Made by a program: the position numbers and the translations under genes
NCBI GenBank assembly: GCA_016706595.1
Contig: JADJJH010000002.1
Coordinates: forward strand, 930,001 to 994,000
DNA: 64,000 nt
From: Bacteroidota bacterium
GTDB lineage: Bacteria > Bacteroidota > Bacteroidia > Chitinophagales > Chitinophagaceae
Direction: 5' to 3'
In this document: piece by piece, positions 28,242 through 36,963 of the stretch
Numbering within the stretch: position 1 is the stretch's first letter
Layout: each line of letters begins with the position of its first letter
Notes under the pieces: generated by a model
Told to the model about the DNA's origin: nothing
The model's input: the letters and a program-made list of their open reading frames with translations, nothing else
The model's database searches: none

Positions 28242-29496
28242 GAATGGCAACTTGCTTATTGTTTACAACGGCCAATACTTTTCCTTGTAAGCTTTTTCCA
28301 AATAATGGCGAATTGGCTGATTTGCTTCGATTACTTTGTTCGTTATACATCCACTTTTCGTCGGTATTAAAAATGGTAATGCATGCATCGGTTTGTTCAG
28401 CAATTACGATTTCAGGTAATGAAAGAATAGCTCTCGGTTTATCGGTTAACATGGATATCCATTTTTCAATGCTAATGGTTTTACTTGCTTGCAATAACAT
28501 CGGCAATACAGTTTGCAAACCTATCATTCCATATTGTGCATATTCAAATTCAACTTGTTTTGCGTCCCAATCTTGCGGAAAGTGATGCGAGCTAATACAG
28601 TCGATGGTTCCGTCTTCAATTCCTTTCAATAAAGCTTGTCTGTCATCTTCTGTTCGAAGCGGCGGATTTACTTTATACATTGAATTATAATCTGATAATT
28701 GTTCATCTATAAAAAGCAAATGATAAGGGGTTACCGAGCAACTTACACGAAGCTTTTGCTTTTTTGCTTGTCGAATAAGATCAACCGATTTTTTGGTACT
28801 GATACCGGTAAAATGAATTTTAGAATCGGTGTATTGTAATAAAGAAATATCGCGTTGAATTAATATACTTTCTGCAATGCCTGGTTTGCCTTGCATGCCT
28901 AATTGCGTGGATACTTCACCTTCATGCATCAGTCCGTGTTTAGCTAATGAAGTATCTTCAGGAACTTGTATAATTACACCATCAAAGCTTTTAATATATT
29001 GCAAGGCTTTTAGCAATAAGCCGCTATTTTGAACCGGTTTTAACCCATCTGTAAAAGCAATTGCGCCCGACATTTTCATGTCATACATTTCAGCTAAGTC
29101 TTTACCTTCAACATCTTTGGAAATGGCGCCTAATGGATGCAAATTAACTAGCTTACTTTTGCTTTTAATATATTCGATACCTGATTTACTACTCGTGGTT
29201 GGCCGAGTATTTGGAATTAAACAAATGTCGGTAAATCCACCTGCGATTGCAGCTGCCGAGCCACTTGTCATATCTTCTTTATGCTCGAATCCCGGGTCGC
29301 AGAAATCCGAAAATAAATCAAGCCATCCTGCGCTTACATACGTATTTTTTTTGTCGATGATTTTGCTGCCTTTACTTTCCAAATTATCTCCGATTTTTTC
29401 AATACATCCATTTTTAATCAGGATGTCTTTTTTCTTGAGATGAAATTTTCCGTTAGGATTGAGCAGTGTGGCTTTTTTAACTAAGAGTTGCATCAT
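28234..29496 (-). CDS. Dihydroorotase-like protein lacking catalytic metal ligands
   Basis: A 420-residue amidohydrolase-fold protein resembling type I dihydroorotase (PEDIGREE segments such as KEDMTSGSAAAIAGGFTD, IPNTRP, YKVNPPLRTEDDRQALLKGI). Key catalytic residues are missing: the DxHxH metal motif is replaced (WLDLFSDF where DLHVHF is expected), HVST is GIST, and the catalytic Asp of TDHAPH is replaced (SSHHFPQ). It is therefore more like the inactive PyrC' partner that supports aspartate transcarbamoylase in some bacteria, or a paralogue with a new role. It overlaps the next gene by 8 nt and is 24 nt after the BatA gene. A second, active pyrC should exist elsewhere if the pathway works. 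Confidence 0.82.
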   Translation of the reverse strand: MMQLLVKKATLLNPNGKFHLKKKDILIKNGCIEKIGDNLESKGSKIIDKKNTYVSAGWLDLFSDFCDPGFEHKEDMTSGSAAAIAGGFTDICLIPNTRPTTSSKSGIEYIKSKSKLVNLHPLGAISKDVEGKDLAEMYDMKMSGAIAFTDGLKPVQNSGLLLKALQYIKSFDGVIIQVPEDTSLAKHGLMHEGEVSTQLGMQGKPGIAESILIQRDISLLQYTDSKIHFTGISTKKSVDLIRQAKKQKLRVSCSVTPYHLLFIDEQLSDYNSMYKVNPPLRTEDDRQALLKGIEDGTIDCISSHHFPQDWDAKQVEFEYAQYGMIGLQTVLPMLLQASKTISIEKWISMLTDKPRAILSLPEIVIAEQTDACITIFNTDEKWMYNEQSNRSKSANSPLFGKSLQGKVLAVVNNKQVAIHE

Positions 29497-29520
29497 ATTG
29501 TTTTCGAAAAGCAGGCAGAA

Positions 29521-31542
29521 TTATTTCATGAACCGAATTAGCAATACTTCTGCCAGTAAAAATAACAGGGCTAAAGTAATACAAAGTTTCCAAAGTGGCA
29601 TGCCGTGTTGTAATTCATTGATCGATGAAGCGTTTTGGAAGCTATCCGACAACCATTCTGCGTTTTTTAGTTGGCTCGATTTTTTCAATTCTTGCAAGTC
29701 CCAATATTGTAATTCCGATTCGCTTCGATCGTAATTTAAGCCCACAAAAACCGAATCATTATTGCCGGGTAAATACACATGATACAATCCGGCTTTTTGA
29801 ATGCCATTATGTAAACTAATTTGCATTCGATTGCCAATCACACGTTGTTCGGGAATTGCATCTATTTCGCCTGCTCCCATATGGTATACCATTTCGGTAT
29901 TGGTTTTTAGATTCTCAATAAAGATGCCGGCATTTTTACCTAAGGTGAGCGAATAGATTGGGTTGCCCGAATTCATAAAAGCCATCTTGTAGATTAAAGG
30001 AAGAAACCAATATGATTTAGGGAAATTACTTGAATTAATTTCAGCATCCGAAGCGCATACGTATAAATTACCATTGCCTATTTTGTAAGCCGAAAGAAAG
30101 GCATCGCTATTTGAAAATGAGAATAATTTTTGTCCGGTACTTAGGGTTGCATCGCTGATTACATAATGTCTGTAAGCAACCGGTAAATCAATGTTCTCAG
30201 GTGTTTTAGTAAACAAATCACGAAACACTTCATGCGATTTATTGTAATCACTTACAAATGATTTGGCTGTATCTAAATTTAAATACATGCAACTAGCCAC
30301 CTTATTTAAGAATACATTAATGCCTTCGGCTGAGCCCGATTTGGGTGCAAAATTTAAGATGCTTCCACCTCCATTCAAATGGGTTTCAAGCGCTGTTGAA
30401 AGTTTTTCGGGCAATGCATTCAAACTATTCAAAATGATTAATGAATAATTTTTTAGTAAGGTTGTATTTACCGCATTTACATTGGTATTATCCATGCGAA
30501 ACTGTGTGCCGGGTTTAAAAACCGAACTTAAAAATGCATTGGCATTGGTTTGGTTTATGACTAGCACCGAATAATTTGCATTGGCTTTTCCGGCTACATA
30601 AAAGGTGTCATCAAAACTAACCGGATAGTCGTTGATAAAGATTTTTATATTTTGTTTGCCCGCAGTAGAAGTAGTAAACGAAATAGTTTCTGTTTTGGTT
30701 TCATTGGGTTGTAAGGTAGTATTGGCAACGCTTTTCAGTTGATCGTTTACCATTAACGAGAGTGATGTACTTATTTCTTCATTACCGTTATTTTTTAATT
30801 TTACAACCACAGGATTAGGTTGATTTAATAAAATAGAAGGGGTTTCGAAATACGCCGTATCAATGGCTACATTGTTTAAATTAGTAGCTTTTACGGGTAC
30901 AAAAAATTTCTTTATCGAATCAGTTCCTTTTAAATTTGCTGTGAAACTTTTCTTTTGAAAGTCTGAGATATAAATGATTTGTTGTTGTCTTCCAGGTTCA
31001 GTTAATAATAATTGTTTTTGTTTTTCGAGTATGGTTTCGGCGTTTCTTGTTTTAGGAGAAACTTTTAAATTGCCTAGTTGGCGTAAGGCTTCATCTTTCG
31101 ATAAAAAGCGATTTTCGTTATAGGCAAAATCGTTCGTTAAAATTTGAATTTTATCGTTTGCATCATAGCGTTCGATAATTTCTTTTGCGCTTGCTTTCGC
31201 ATTATCTAATAAGGATATTGAGTTTTGTTCGATCCCCATACTAAATGAATTGTCGATAAACATGGATATCGCTTTGGGCCCGCCCTGCACTTTTTCTTGA
31301 TCTTTAGAAAAGAAGGGTTGCGCAAAAGCAAACACTAAAGCTAAAATAGCTAATGCTCGGCAAGCCAGCACCAATAAGTGTTTAAGTTGAGAATGTTTTT
31401 GGGTTTGTTCCATCAATTCTTTCAAGAATCTGATATCTGGAAACATCACTTTTTTGTACTTCCTAAAATTAAAGAGATGGATGATTACCGGAATGGCAAT
31501 GGTTAATGCAGCAAGAGTAAATAAAGGGTATAAAAAATTCAC
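29521..31542 (-). CDS. BatA-domain/von Willebrand A membrane protein
   Basis: A 673-residue protein. Residues 1-80 form the BatA N-terminal domain (a helix, then HLFNFRKYKKVMFPDIRFLKEL, then a second helix around LACRALAILALVFAFAQPF). A vWA domain follows with an intact MIDAS start, MFIDNSFSMG (about 90-99). The middle has CARDB-like beta-sandwich features (NLNNVAIDTAYFETPS, PNPVVVKLKNNGNEEIS), a DUF4159/GATase-like region, and a C-terminal helix (about 648-668). The start is GTG 31542, matched to the family's MNFL beginning. It heads the run with the dihydroorotase-like gene, the small membrane protein, GT2 and CotH. Role unknown; Bat proteins are linked to stress tolerance. Confidence 0.84.
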   Translation of the reverse strand: MNFLYPLFTLAALTIAIPVIIHLFNFRKYKKVMFPDIRFLKELMEQTQKHSQLKHLLVLACRALAILALVFAFAQPFFSKDQEKVQGGPKAISMFIDNSFSMGIEQNSISLLDNAKASAKEIIERYDANDKIQILTNDFAYNENRFLSKDEALRQLGNLKVSPKTRNAETILEKQKQLLLTEPGRQQQIIYISDFQKKSFTANLKGTDSIKKFFVPVKATNLNNVAIDTAYFETPSILLNQPNPVVVKLKNNGNEEISTSLSLMVNDQLKSVANTTLQPNETKTETISFTTSTAGKQNIKIFINDYPVSFDDTFYVAGKANANYSVLVINQTNANAFLSSVFKPGTQFRMDNTNVNAVNTTLLKNYSLIILNSLNALPEKLSTALETHLNGGGSILNFAPKSGSAEGINVFLNKVASCMYLNLDTAKSFVSDYNKSHEVFRDLFTKTPENIDLPVAYRHYVISDATLSTGQKLFSFSNSDAFLSAYKIGNGNLYVCASDAEINSSNFPKSYWFLPLIYKMAFMNSGNPIYSLTLGKNAGIFIENLKTNTEMVYHMGAGEIDAIPEQRVIGNRMQISLHNGIQKAGLYHVYLPGNNDSVFVGLNYDRSESELQYWDLQELKKSSQLKNAEWLSDSFQNASSINELQHGMPLWKLCITLALLFLLAEVLLIRFMK

Positions 31543-31547
31543 GTGCG

Positions 31548-31555
31548 CAAAAATA
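31548..31555 (-). promoter_or_regulatory. Putative -7 element for the BatA-headed operon
   Basis: Minus strand TATTTTTG, an exact TAnnTTTG match, 5 nt upstream of the GTG start. It would give an essentially leaderless mRNA. No clear TTG partner was found. Confidence 0.35.
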
Positions 31556-31631
31556 AAGGTTCAGACTTATAAAAAAAGTTTAAATATTGCAGATAAAAGC
31601 TTTGTTGAGAGGCGTTAAATAAAACTTCCTT

Positions 31632-32258
31632 CTATTCATAATAAATTTTCATGAGAATAGGGTGTTGGGCTTCATCAATAATTTCCTCAAGTTTCATGAA
31701 GAATTTTTCATTTACCATAGGGCAGCCGTAACTATTGCAAATGACTTCGTTTTGTTCTGCAAATGGAACCATTTCGTATTTGTGTAGAACTATATTTCGC
31801 ACGAGGGCATTGTTATTGCTTGTGTCAAACCCTATAAGTTTGTAAGCTTTTCCGAACTGGCCAGAATAACTGTTTCCAACTTCATACTTACCAAGGGAAG
31901 TACAAAGAGAATTTTTAATATTACTAAATTTTAATTCACCTTCAATGTCAGTCTCCGAGCCAGTTCCATGCGCTACTAAACCCTGTGTTATCATTTTGTT
32001 TTCTTGAAGATTGTATACGAAAAATCTATTTTTTGATGAAGGGATTTTCATGTCAATGAAGAAAGCAATTTCTTGATTGTAATGAGGATGTTTTTCTAAG
32101 TATATTTTTAATGAAGTGAGTTCTTTTTTAAATCGTTTTTCGGCTAATGCTTTATAGCTATTATGCTTTTTTGGTTGATTTGTATTGTTATATAAATATA
32201 ACCCAATGCCTATAGCAATAGCGCCAATAATCAACATCAAACCAATGTATTTTTTCAT
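31632..32258 (-). CDS. L,D-transpeptidase-like protein (YkuD_2 type)
   Basis: A 208-residue membrane-anchored or exported protein. An N-terminal hydrophobic helix (5-22) is followed by a murein L,D-transpeptidase catalytic domain (about 65-205) with VAHGTGSETD, SLGKYEVGNSYSG, VLHKYEMVP (His 159) and NSYGCPMVNE (Cys 179, the probable nucleophile). Such enzymes form 3-3 peptidoglycan cross-links or act on the cell wall in the periplasm. It is the YkuD_2 type known from Bacteroidetes. It stands 208 nt from nuoF on the same strand, separated by a palindromic GC-rich repeat. Substrate specificity is not determined. Confidence 0.85.
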   Translation of the reverse strand: MKKYIGLMLIIGAIAIGIGLYLYNNTNQPKKHNSYKALAEKRFKKELTSLKIYLEKHPHYNQEIAFFIDMKIPSSKNRFFVYNLQENKMITQGLVAHGTGSETDIEGELKFSNIKNSLCTSLGKYEVGNSYSGQFGKAYKLIGFDTSNNNALVRNIVLHKYEMVPFAEQNEVICNSYGCPMVNEKFFMKLEEIIDEAQHPILMKIYYE

Positions 32259-32317
32259 TTTTTATGGTTATATAATCATGTGAATTTAGATAAGTGTGAG
32301 GGATGGTAGTGAAAATC

Positions 32318-32440
32318 CTTTTGCTTGTTTCAAGCAAAAGATTGAAACGTACAGCCCGACGCCGGAGTAGCACCGAAGCGACTTGTTATAATATTTTCAG
32401 AAAGATGCTTATGCTTTCGGGGCGCTTCGGGGGCACACCC
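32318..32440. repeat. Palindromic, GC-rich intergenic repeat element
   Basis: A perfect 10-bp inverted repeat with a 3-nt loop (CTTTTGCTTG, TTT, CAAGCAAAAG) lies at 32318-32340. An 8-bp inverted repeat (CCGAAGCG at 32373-32380, CGCTTCGG at 32423-32430) follows. The composition is much richer in G+C than the surroundings. I recall similar palindromic stretches scattered between genes of Bacteroidetes, so it is probably a REP-like element. It may also stop transcription from nuoF, though the T-run is short. Confidence 0.55.
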
Positions 32441-32466
32441 AAATGAATTATTTTATTGAAAACAAT

Positions 32467-33822
32467 TTACATTGTGGCAAGCAAAGGCTCTGCATAATGT
32501 GCCAATCCGAAGTTGCGAGTTTGCGCCTCTTCAGGATGCATAACATGCCATTCAAATTCATCTCTGAAATGACGAATAGCAGCAGCTACAGGCCAAGCAG
32601 CGGCATCGCCAAGTGGACAAATTGTATTGCCTTCAATTTTACGTTGAATATCCCAAAGCAAATCAATATCACTCATCTTTCCTTTGCCGTATTCGATGTT
32701 CTTTAATATTTTATACATCCATCCGGTACCTTCTCGGCAAGGCGAACATTGTCCGCAACTTTCATGGTTATAAAAATGCGCAAGGCTCATAGTATGTCGT
32801 ACTACACATTGGTCTTCATCTAACACAATAAATCCTCCACTTCCCATCATGGTGCCCGATTCAAAACCGCCTTCTGATAAAGATTCATAATTCATATATC
32901 GAGTTTCACCCTTGGCTGTTTTAAGCAAAAGATTAGCTGGTAAAATAGGTACAGAAGAACCGCCAGGAATACATGCTTTTAATTTTTTCCCGTTCGGAAT
33001 GCCTCCACAATATTCATCGCTAAAAATAAATTCTTCAACGCTGCAAGTCATATCGATTTCATATATGCCCGGTTTATTAATATTACCGCAAGCCGAAATC
33101 AATTTAGTGCCTGTACTTCTGCCAACACCAATTTTGGCATATTCTTCTCCACCCATATTTATAATGGGTACCACAGCCGCAAGTGTTTCTACATTATTCA
33201 CTACCGTAGGGCAACCCCATAAACCTTTAACGGCAGGAAATGGTGGTTTAATTCGAGGGTTTCCACGTTTACCTTCTAACGATTCAAGTAAGGCTGTTTC
33301 TTCGCCACAGATATAAGCACCTGCACCACGTTGAACATACATCTCTAAATCGTATCCCTTTCCTAATATATTTTTTCCTAAAAATCCATTGGCTCTAGCT
33401 TCCTCAATGGCTTGTTCAAGAATGTCTACGATCCATGCATACTCTCCGCGAATATAGATGTATGCGGCATTTGCGCCCAAGGCATACGAAGATACTATCA
33501 TGCCTTCAACCAAAATATGAGGAATAAATTCCATCAAATAACGATCTTTAAAAGTACCCGGTTCGCTTTCATCAGCGTTGCAAACTAAGTAACGTTTTAC
33601 CCCTTCTGGTTTTGCTAAAAAGCTCCATTTCATACCCGTAGGAAATCCGGCACCACCTCTTCCACGCAATCCACTTTTTTTCACTTCTTCAGTTACTTCA
33701 TCAGGGGTATAATTCGTAAGTGCTTTTTCAACTGATGTATAACCACCATGTTTTCGATAAGCTTCAAAGTGGCGGATACCTTCCACTTTATCATTAGCGA
33801 GTAAAAGTTTTTGTATTGACAT
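32467..33822 (-). CDS. nuoF: NADH-quinone oxidoreductase subunit F
   Basis: The NADH-binding flavoprotein subunit of respiratory complex I, a peripheral-arm protein on the cytoplasmic side. From ATG 33822 it has 451 residues: GRGGAGFPTGMKW (NADH/FMN site), CNADESEPGTFKDR (FMN), GAGAYICGEETALLESLEG, a SLBB region, and the N3 [4Fe-4S] site with SCGQCSPCREG plus the distal NTICPLGDAAA cysteine. An upstream TTG at 33831 would add three residues; ATG is preferred. No other nuo gene is in the window, although nuoE and nuoG normally sit next to it. The NADH, FMN and cluster residues look intact. Confidence 0.95.
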   Translation of the reverse strand: MSIQKLLLANDKVEGIRHFEAYRKHGGYTSVEKALTNYTPDEVTEEVKKSGLRGRGGAGFPTGMKWSFLAKPEGVKRYLVCNADESEPGTFKDRYLMEFIPHILVEGMIVSSYALGANAAYIYIRGEYAWIVDILEQAIEEARANGFLGKNILGKGYDLEMYVQRGAGAYICGEETALLESLEGKRGNPRIKPPFPAVKGLWGCPTVVNNVETLAAVVPIINMGGEEYAKIGVGRSTGTKLISACGNINKPGIYEIDMTCSVEEFIFSDEYCGGIPNGKKLKACIPGGSSVPILPANLLLKTAKGETRYMNYESLSEGGFESGTMMGSGGFIVLDEDQCVVRHTMSLAHFYNHESCGQCSPCREGTGWMYKILKNIEYGKGKMSDIDLLWDIQRKIEGNTICPLGDAAAWPVAAAIRHFRDEFEWHVMHPEEAQTRNFGLAHYAEPLLATM

Positions 33823-34005
33823 AGGTCGCAAAATTCGTTTTAATAATTAGTAAATTCAAATTAAGTGTAAATAATATTTAACTCATGTTATTCTCAATCT
33901 AGAGTAAATTTCCCTAATGCTTTGCTTGGGATAATGCCGATGTTTATTTAGTGTAGATGAATAGAGTGACGCGAATTTTGAGTTGATGCAAAATTCCAAT
34001 TGGTA

Positions 34006-34458
34006 TTAGCGCAGACGATCGCTATCTCGAACTAATTTCTCATCGGCTCTGATTCCGGTGTATGCAAGTGTTACAAAGAAAACAGTGATGATTGGAACAA
34101 GAATTCCGAGATACAATTTGCTGCCCAATAAGCCAATGACTAATTTTTGATTGACTTCATGAAAATAGGATTCATAGAGTTGCAGACCTAATAAAGATAA
34201 CGCTAGTAGCATGCCTATTAACGTAAGCTTCATTTGTTGTTTGCGATTTTTGTAAAGGAATATCAAGAATAATAAATACAACGAAGTGATGATTACCAAA
34301 GCCATATAGAGTTTATTGGATGACAGAAGTAAATCACTTGTAATCATTTGTTCAGAACCTAAACTCGCAGTGGTTTGAATACCATAGGGAAGTATAATAG
34401 TAAGAAGTATACTAAGTGAAGCCAGTAAAAGCCAAATACTTTGTTTGCGTTGTATCAT
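34006..34458 (-). CDS. DUF4293-family membrane protein
   Basis: A 150-residue membrane protein with four hydrophobic helices. It begins MIQRKQSIWLLLASL, the typical DUF4293 start (MIQRxQSxxLL), and ends in a charged tail (RADEKLVRDSDRLR), which is also typical. The family is confined to Bacteroidetes and has no known function. It is divergent from hppA across 156 nt and lies 183 nt upstream of nuoF on the same strand. Confidence 0.85.
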   Translation of the reverse strand: MIQRKQSIWLLLASLSILLTIILPYGIQTTASLGSEQMITSDLLLSSNKLYMALVIITSLYLLFLIFLYKNRKQQMKLTLIGMLLALSLLGLQLYESYFHEVNQKLVIGLLGSKLYLGILVPIITVFFVTLAYTGIRADEKLVRDSDRLR

Positions 34459-34494
34459 GAAAATTTAATTTTTGCGCAATATAATATTCAGGAG

Positions 34495-34556
34495 TCAATC
34501 TTCAATCTTCAATCATTGATCATTAGACATTAATCATTAAACATTGACCATTGTAT
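34495..34556. repeat. Degenerate TCATT/CAATCTT-type short repeat
   Basis: The stretch is built from imperfect copies of a 6-11-nt word (CAATCTT CAATCTT, then CATTGATCATTAGACATTAATCATTAAACATTGACCATTG). It has no coding potential. Such slippage-like tracts are frequent between Bacteroidetes genes. Confidence 0.5.
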
Positions 34557-34584
34557 TAAATTTCATTTTTAAAATCTGAATCCC

Positions 34585-34592
34585 TACTTTTG
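34585..34592 (+). promoter_or_regulatory. Putative -7 element for hppA
   Basis: TACTTTTG matches TAnnTTTG exactly and ends 22 nt before the hppA ATG, giving a short leader of about 15 nt. No TTG lies 17-23 nt upstream. Confidence 0.45.
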
Positions 34593-34614
34593 CACGTTCA
34601 AAAAAAAAGCATAT

Positions 34615-36963
34615 ATGAATTATCTATTTTACTTAGTTCCAATTTTTGGTATTGTGGCCTTGCTATATACCTTTATACAAAGCGCATGGGTATCTAAACA
34701 AAGTGCAGGAAATGCTAGAATGCAAGAGATAGCAGGCTATATTGCGGATGGCGCGATGGCATTTTTAAAAGCGGAATATAAAGTAATGGGGTACTTTGTA
34801 GTTATTGCCTCATTGTTGCTTGGTATCATGGGATACAGCGATAAAAATAGCCATTGGACAATTGCCGTAGCCTTTGTGGTGGGTGCATTTTTTAGTGCCT
34901 TAGCTGGATATTTAGGTATGCGCATCGCTACTAAAAGTAATGTGCGTACTGCCGAAGCTGCTCGCACTAGTTTGAGTAAAGCCTTGAAGGTTGCATTTAC
35001 AGGAGGCTCAGTAATGGGTATGGGCGTGGCCGGATTAGCGGTTTTAGGTTTAGGGAGTTTATTTATCATATTGAAAATGTATTTCGCGGCTGATGCGAGT
35101 GTTGATAGTGAAGAGATGAAACGTGCCATTGAAGTATTAACCGGATTTTCATTAGGTGCTGAAAGTATTGCATTATTTGCACGTGTGGGTGGTGGTATTT
35201 ATACCAAAGCAGCAGATGTGGGTGCCGATTTAGTGGGTAAAGTAGAAGCAGGTATTCCTGAAGATGATCCTCGTAACCCAGCAACCATTGCCGATAATGT
35301 TGGTGATAACGTAGGCGATGTAGCCGGTATGGGTGCCGATTTATTTGGATCGTATGTAGCCACTGTATTAGCTACTATGGTTTTAGGACGAGAAACTATT
35401 TCTCCTGCGGGGACAGATATGTTTGGTGGATTAGCACCTATTTTATTGCCAATGTTAATCGCTGGTGTGGGAATTATCTTATCTATTATTGGTACTTTCT
35501 TTGTTCGTATTTCTGAAAGTGCAGGCTTAAGTACTACAAAAGTACAAAATGCCTTGAACATGGGTAACTATGGTTCAATTGTCTTAACTGCAATAGCTTG
35601 TTATTTTTTAACGATTTATATATTGCCTGAAAGCATGACGCTTCGTGGATTCACTTTCTCAAACACACAAGTATTTTTCTCCATTTTAGTTGGATTGGTA
35701 GTAGGCACCCTAATGAGTATCATTACCGAATACTATACTGCTATGGGTAAACGCCCGGTTATGAGTATAGTAAAACAAAGTGCTACCGGACATGCAACTA
35801 ATATTATTGGTGGTTTAGCTATGGGTATGGAAAGTACTTTTTTACCAATGATTGTTTTAGCTGCAGGTATTTATGGATCCTATCATTTTGCCGGTTTATA
35901 TGGTGTGGCAATTGCCGCTGCGGGTATGATGGCAACCACAGCCATGCAATTAGCTATTGACGCTTTTGGTCCGATTGCTGATAATGCAGGAGGTATAGCC
36001 GAAATGAGTGAATTGCCAGCTGATGTACGTGAAAAAACAGATATTTTGGATGCAGTTGGAAATACCACAGCAGCTACCGGTAAAGGATTTGCGATAGCTT
36101 CAGCCGCCTTAACTGCTCTTGCTTTATTTGCTGCGTTTGTAGGTATTGCAGGGATTGATGGGATTGATATTTACCGAGCCGATGTATTGGCCGGTTTATT
36201 TGTTGGCGCTATGATTCCTTTTATATTTTCATCATTGGCTATTCGTGCAGTTGGTCAGGCCGCCATGGCTATGGTTGAAGAAGTTCGTCGACAATTTAGA
36301 GAAATTCCGGGTATTATGGAGGGGAAGGGGAAACCTGAGTATGATAAATGTGTAGCAATTTCAACAGATGCTTCCATTAAAAAAATGATGTTACCGGGTG
36401 CTATTGCCATTGTATCGCCATTGATTATTGGTTTTTTATTAGGGCCAGAAGTTTTAGGCGGATTTTTAGCTGGTGCAACTGCATGTGGTGTATTGATGGG
36501 GATGTTTCAGAATAATGCTGGTGGTGCTTGGGATAATGCAAAAAAATCGTTTGAGAAAGGTGTAAATATCAATGGTGAGACTTATTACAAGAAATCGGAA
36601 CCACACAAGGCATCTGTTACCGGCGATACAGTTGGCGATCCATTTAAAGATACTTCAGGGCCTTCGATGAATATTTTAATTAAGTTAATGAGTATTGTGT
36701 CTTTAGTAATTGCACCAACTTTGAGCGGTATTTTTCATGATCAAATTCAAGAGAATAGGAAAGCTAAAATTGAAACCATGATGGTGGCTTGTAAAGCTGC
36801 AGGTTGTGAAGATGAAGGATGTACACCAGGCAACAGTGCTTGTTGTACGGATGATAAGGATTCAGTGCAAGAGGAATCGGCTAATTTGATTCCAGCAAAC
36901 GATTCATTGTCGGTTACACCGGTTGAAGATTCGTTGGGGACGAGCGCAGGTGCTAGCAATTAA
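34615..36963 (+). CDS. hppA: Membrane-bound ion-pumping pyrophosphatase
   Basis: Couples hydrolysis of PPi to H+ or Na+ export across the inner membrane. The 782 residues include about 16 helices and the intact catalytic loops EDDPRNPATIADNVGDNVGD, DAFGPIADNAGG, and NNAGGAWDNAKK near the C-terminal end of the core. GNTTAATGKG carries Ala at the position where K+-independent enzymes have Lys, so it should be K+-dependent. The helix-6 motif reads DLFGS rather than DLFES, so the usual ion-gate Glu is displaced and H+ versus Na+ cannot be assigned. A roughly 58-residue hydrophilic tail follows (36790-36963) with six cysteines (CKAAGC, EGC, ACC). It stands alone. Confidence 0.94.
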   Translation: MNYLFYLVPIFGIVALLYTFIQSAWVSKQSAGNARMQEIAGYIADGAMAFLKAEYKVMGYFVVIASLLLGIMGYSDKNSHWTIAVAFVVGAFFSALAGYLGMRIATKSNVRTAEAARTSLSKALKVAFTGGSVMGMGVAGLAVLGLGSLFIILKMYFAADASVDSEEMKRAIEVLTGFSLGAESIALFARVGGGIYTKAADVGADLVGKVEAGIPEDDPRNPATIADNVGDNVGDVAGMGADLFGSYVATVLATMVLGRETISPAGTDMFGGLAPILLPMLIAGVGIILSIIGTFFVRISESAGLSTTKVQNALNMGNYGSIVLTAIACYFLTIYILPESMTLRGFTFSNTQVFFSILVGLVVGTLMSIITEYYTAMGKRPVMSIVKQSATGHATNIIGGLAMGMESTFLPMIVLAAGIYGSYHFAGLYGVAIAAAGMMATTAMQLAIDAFGPIADNAGGIAEMSELPADVREKTDILDAVGNTTAATGKGFAIASAALTALALFAAFVGIAGIDGIDIYRADVLAGLFVGAMIPFIFSSLAIRAVGQAAMAMVEEVRRQFREIPGIMEGKGKPEYDKCVAISTDASIKKMMLPGAIAIVSPLIIGFLLGPEVLGGFLAGATACGVLMGMFQNNAGGAWDNAKKSFEKGVNINGETYYKKSEPHKASVTGDTVGDPFKDTSGPSMNILIKLMSIVSLVIAPTLSGIFHDQIQENRKAKIETMMVACKAAGCEDEGCTPGNSACCTDDKDSVQEESANLIPANDSLSVTPVEDSLGTSAGASN

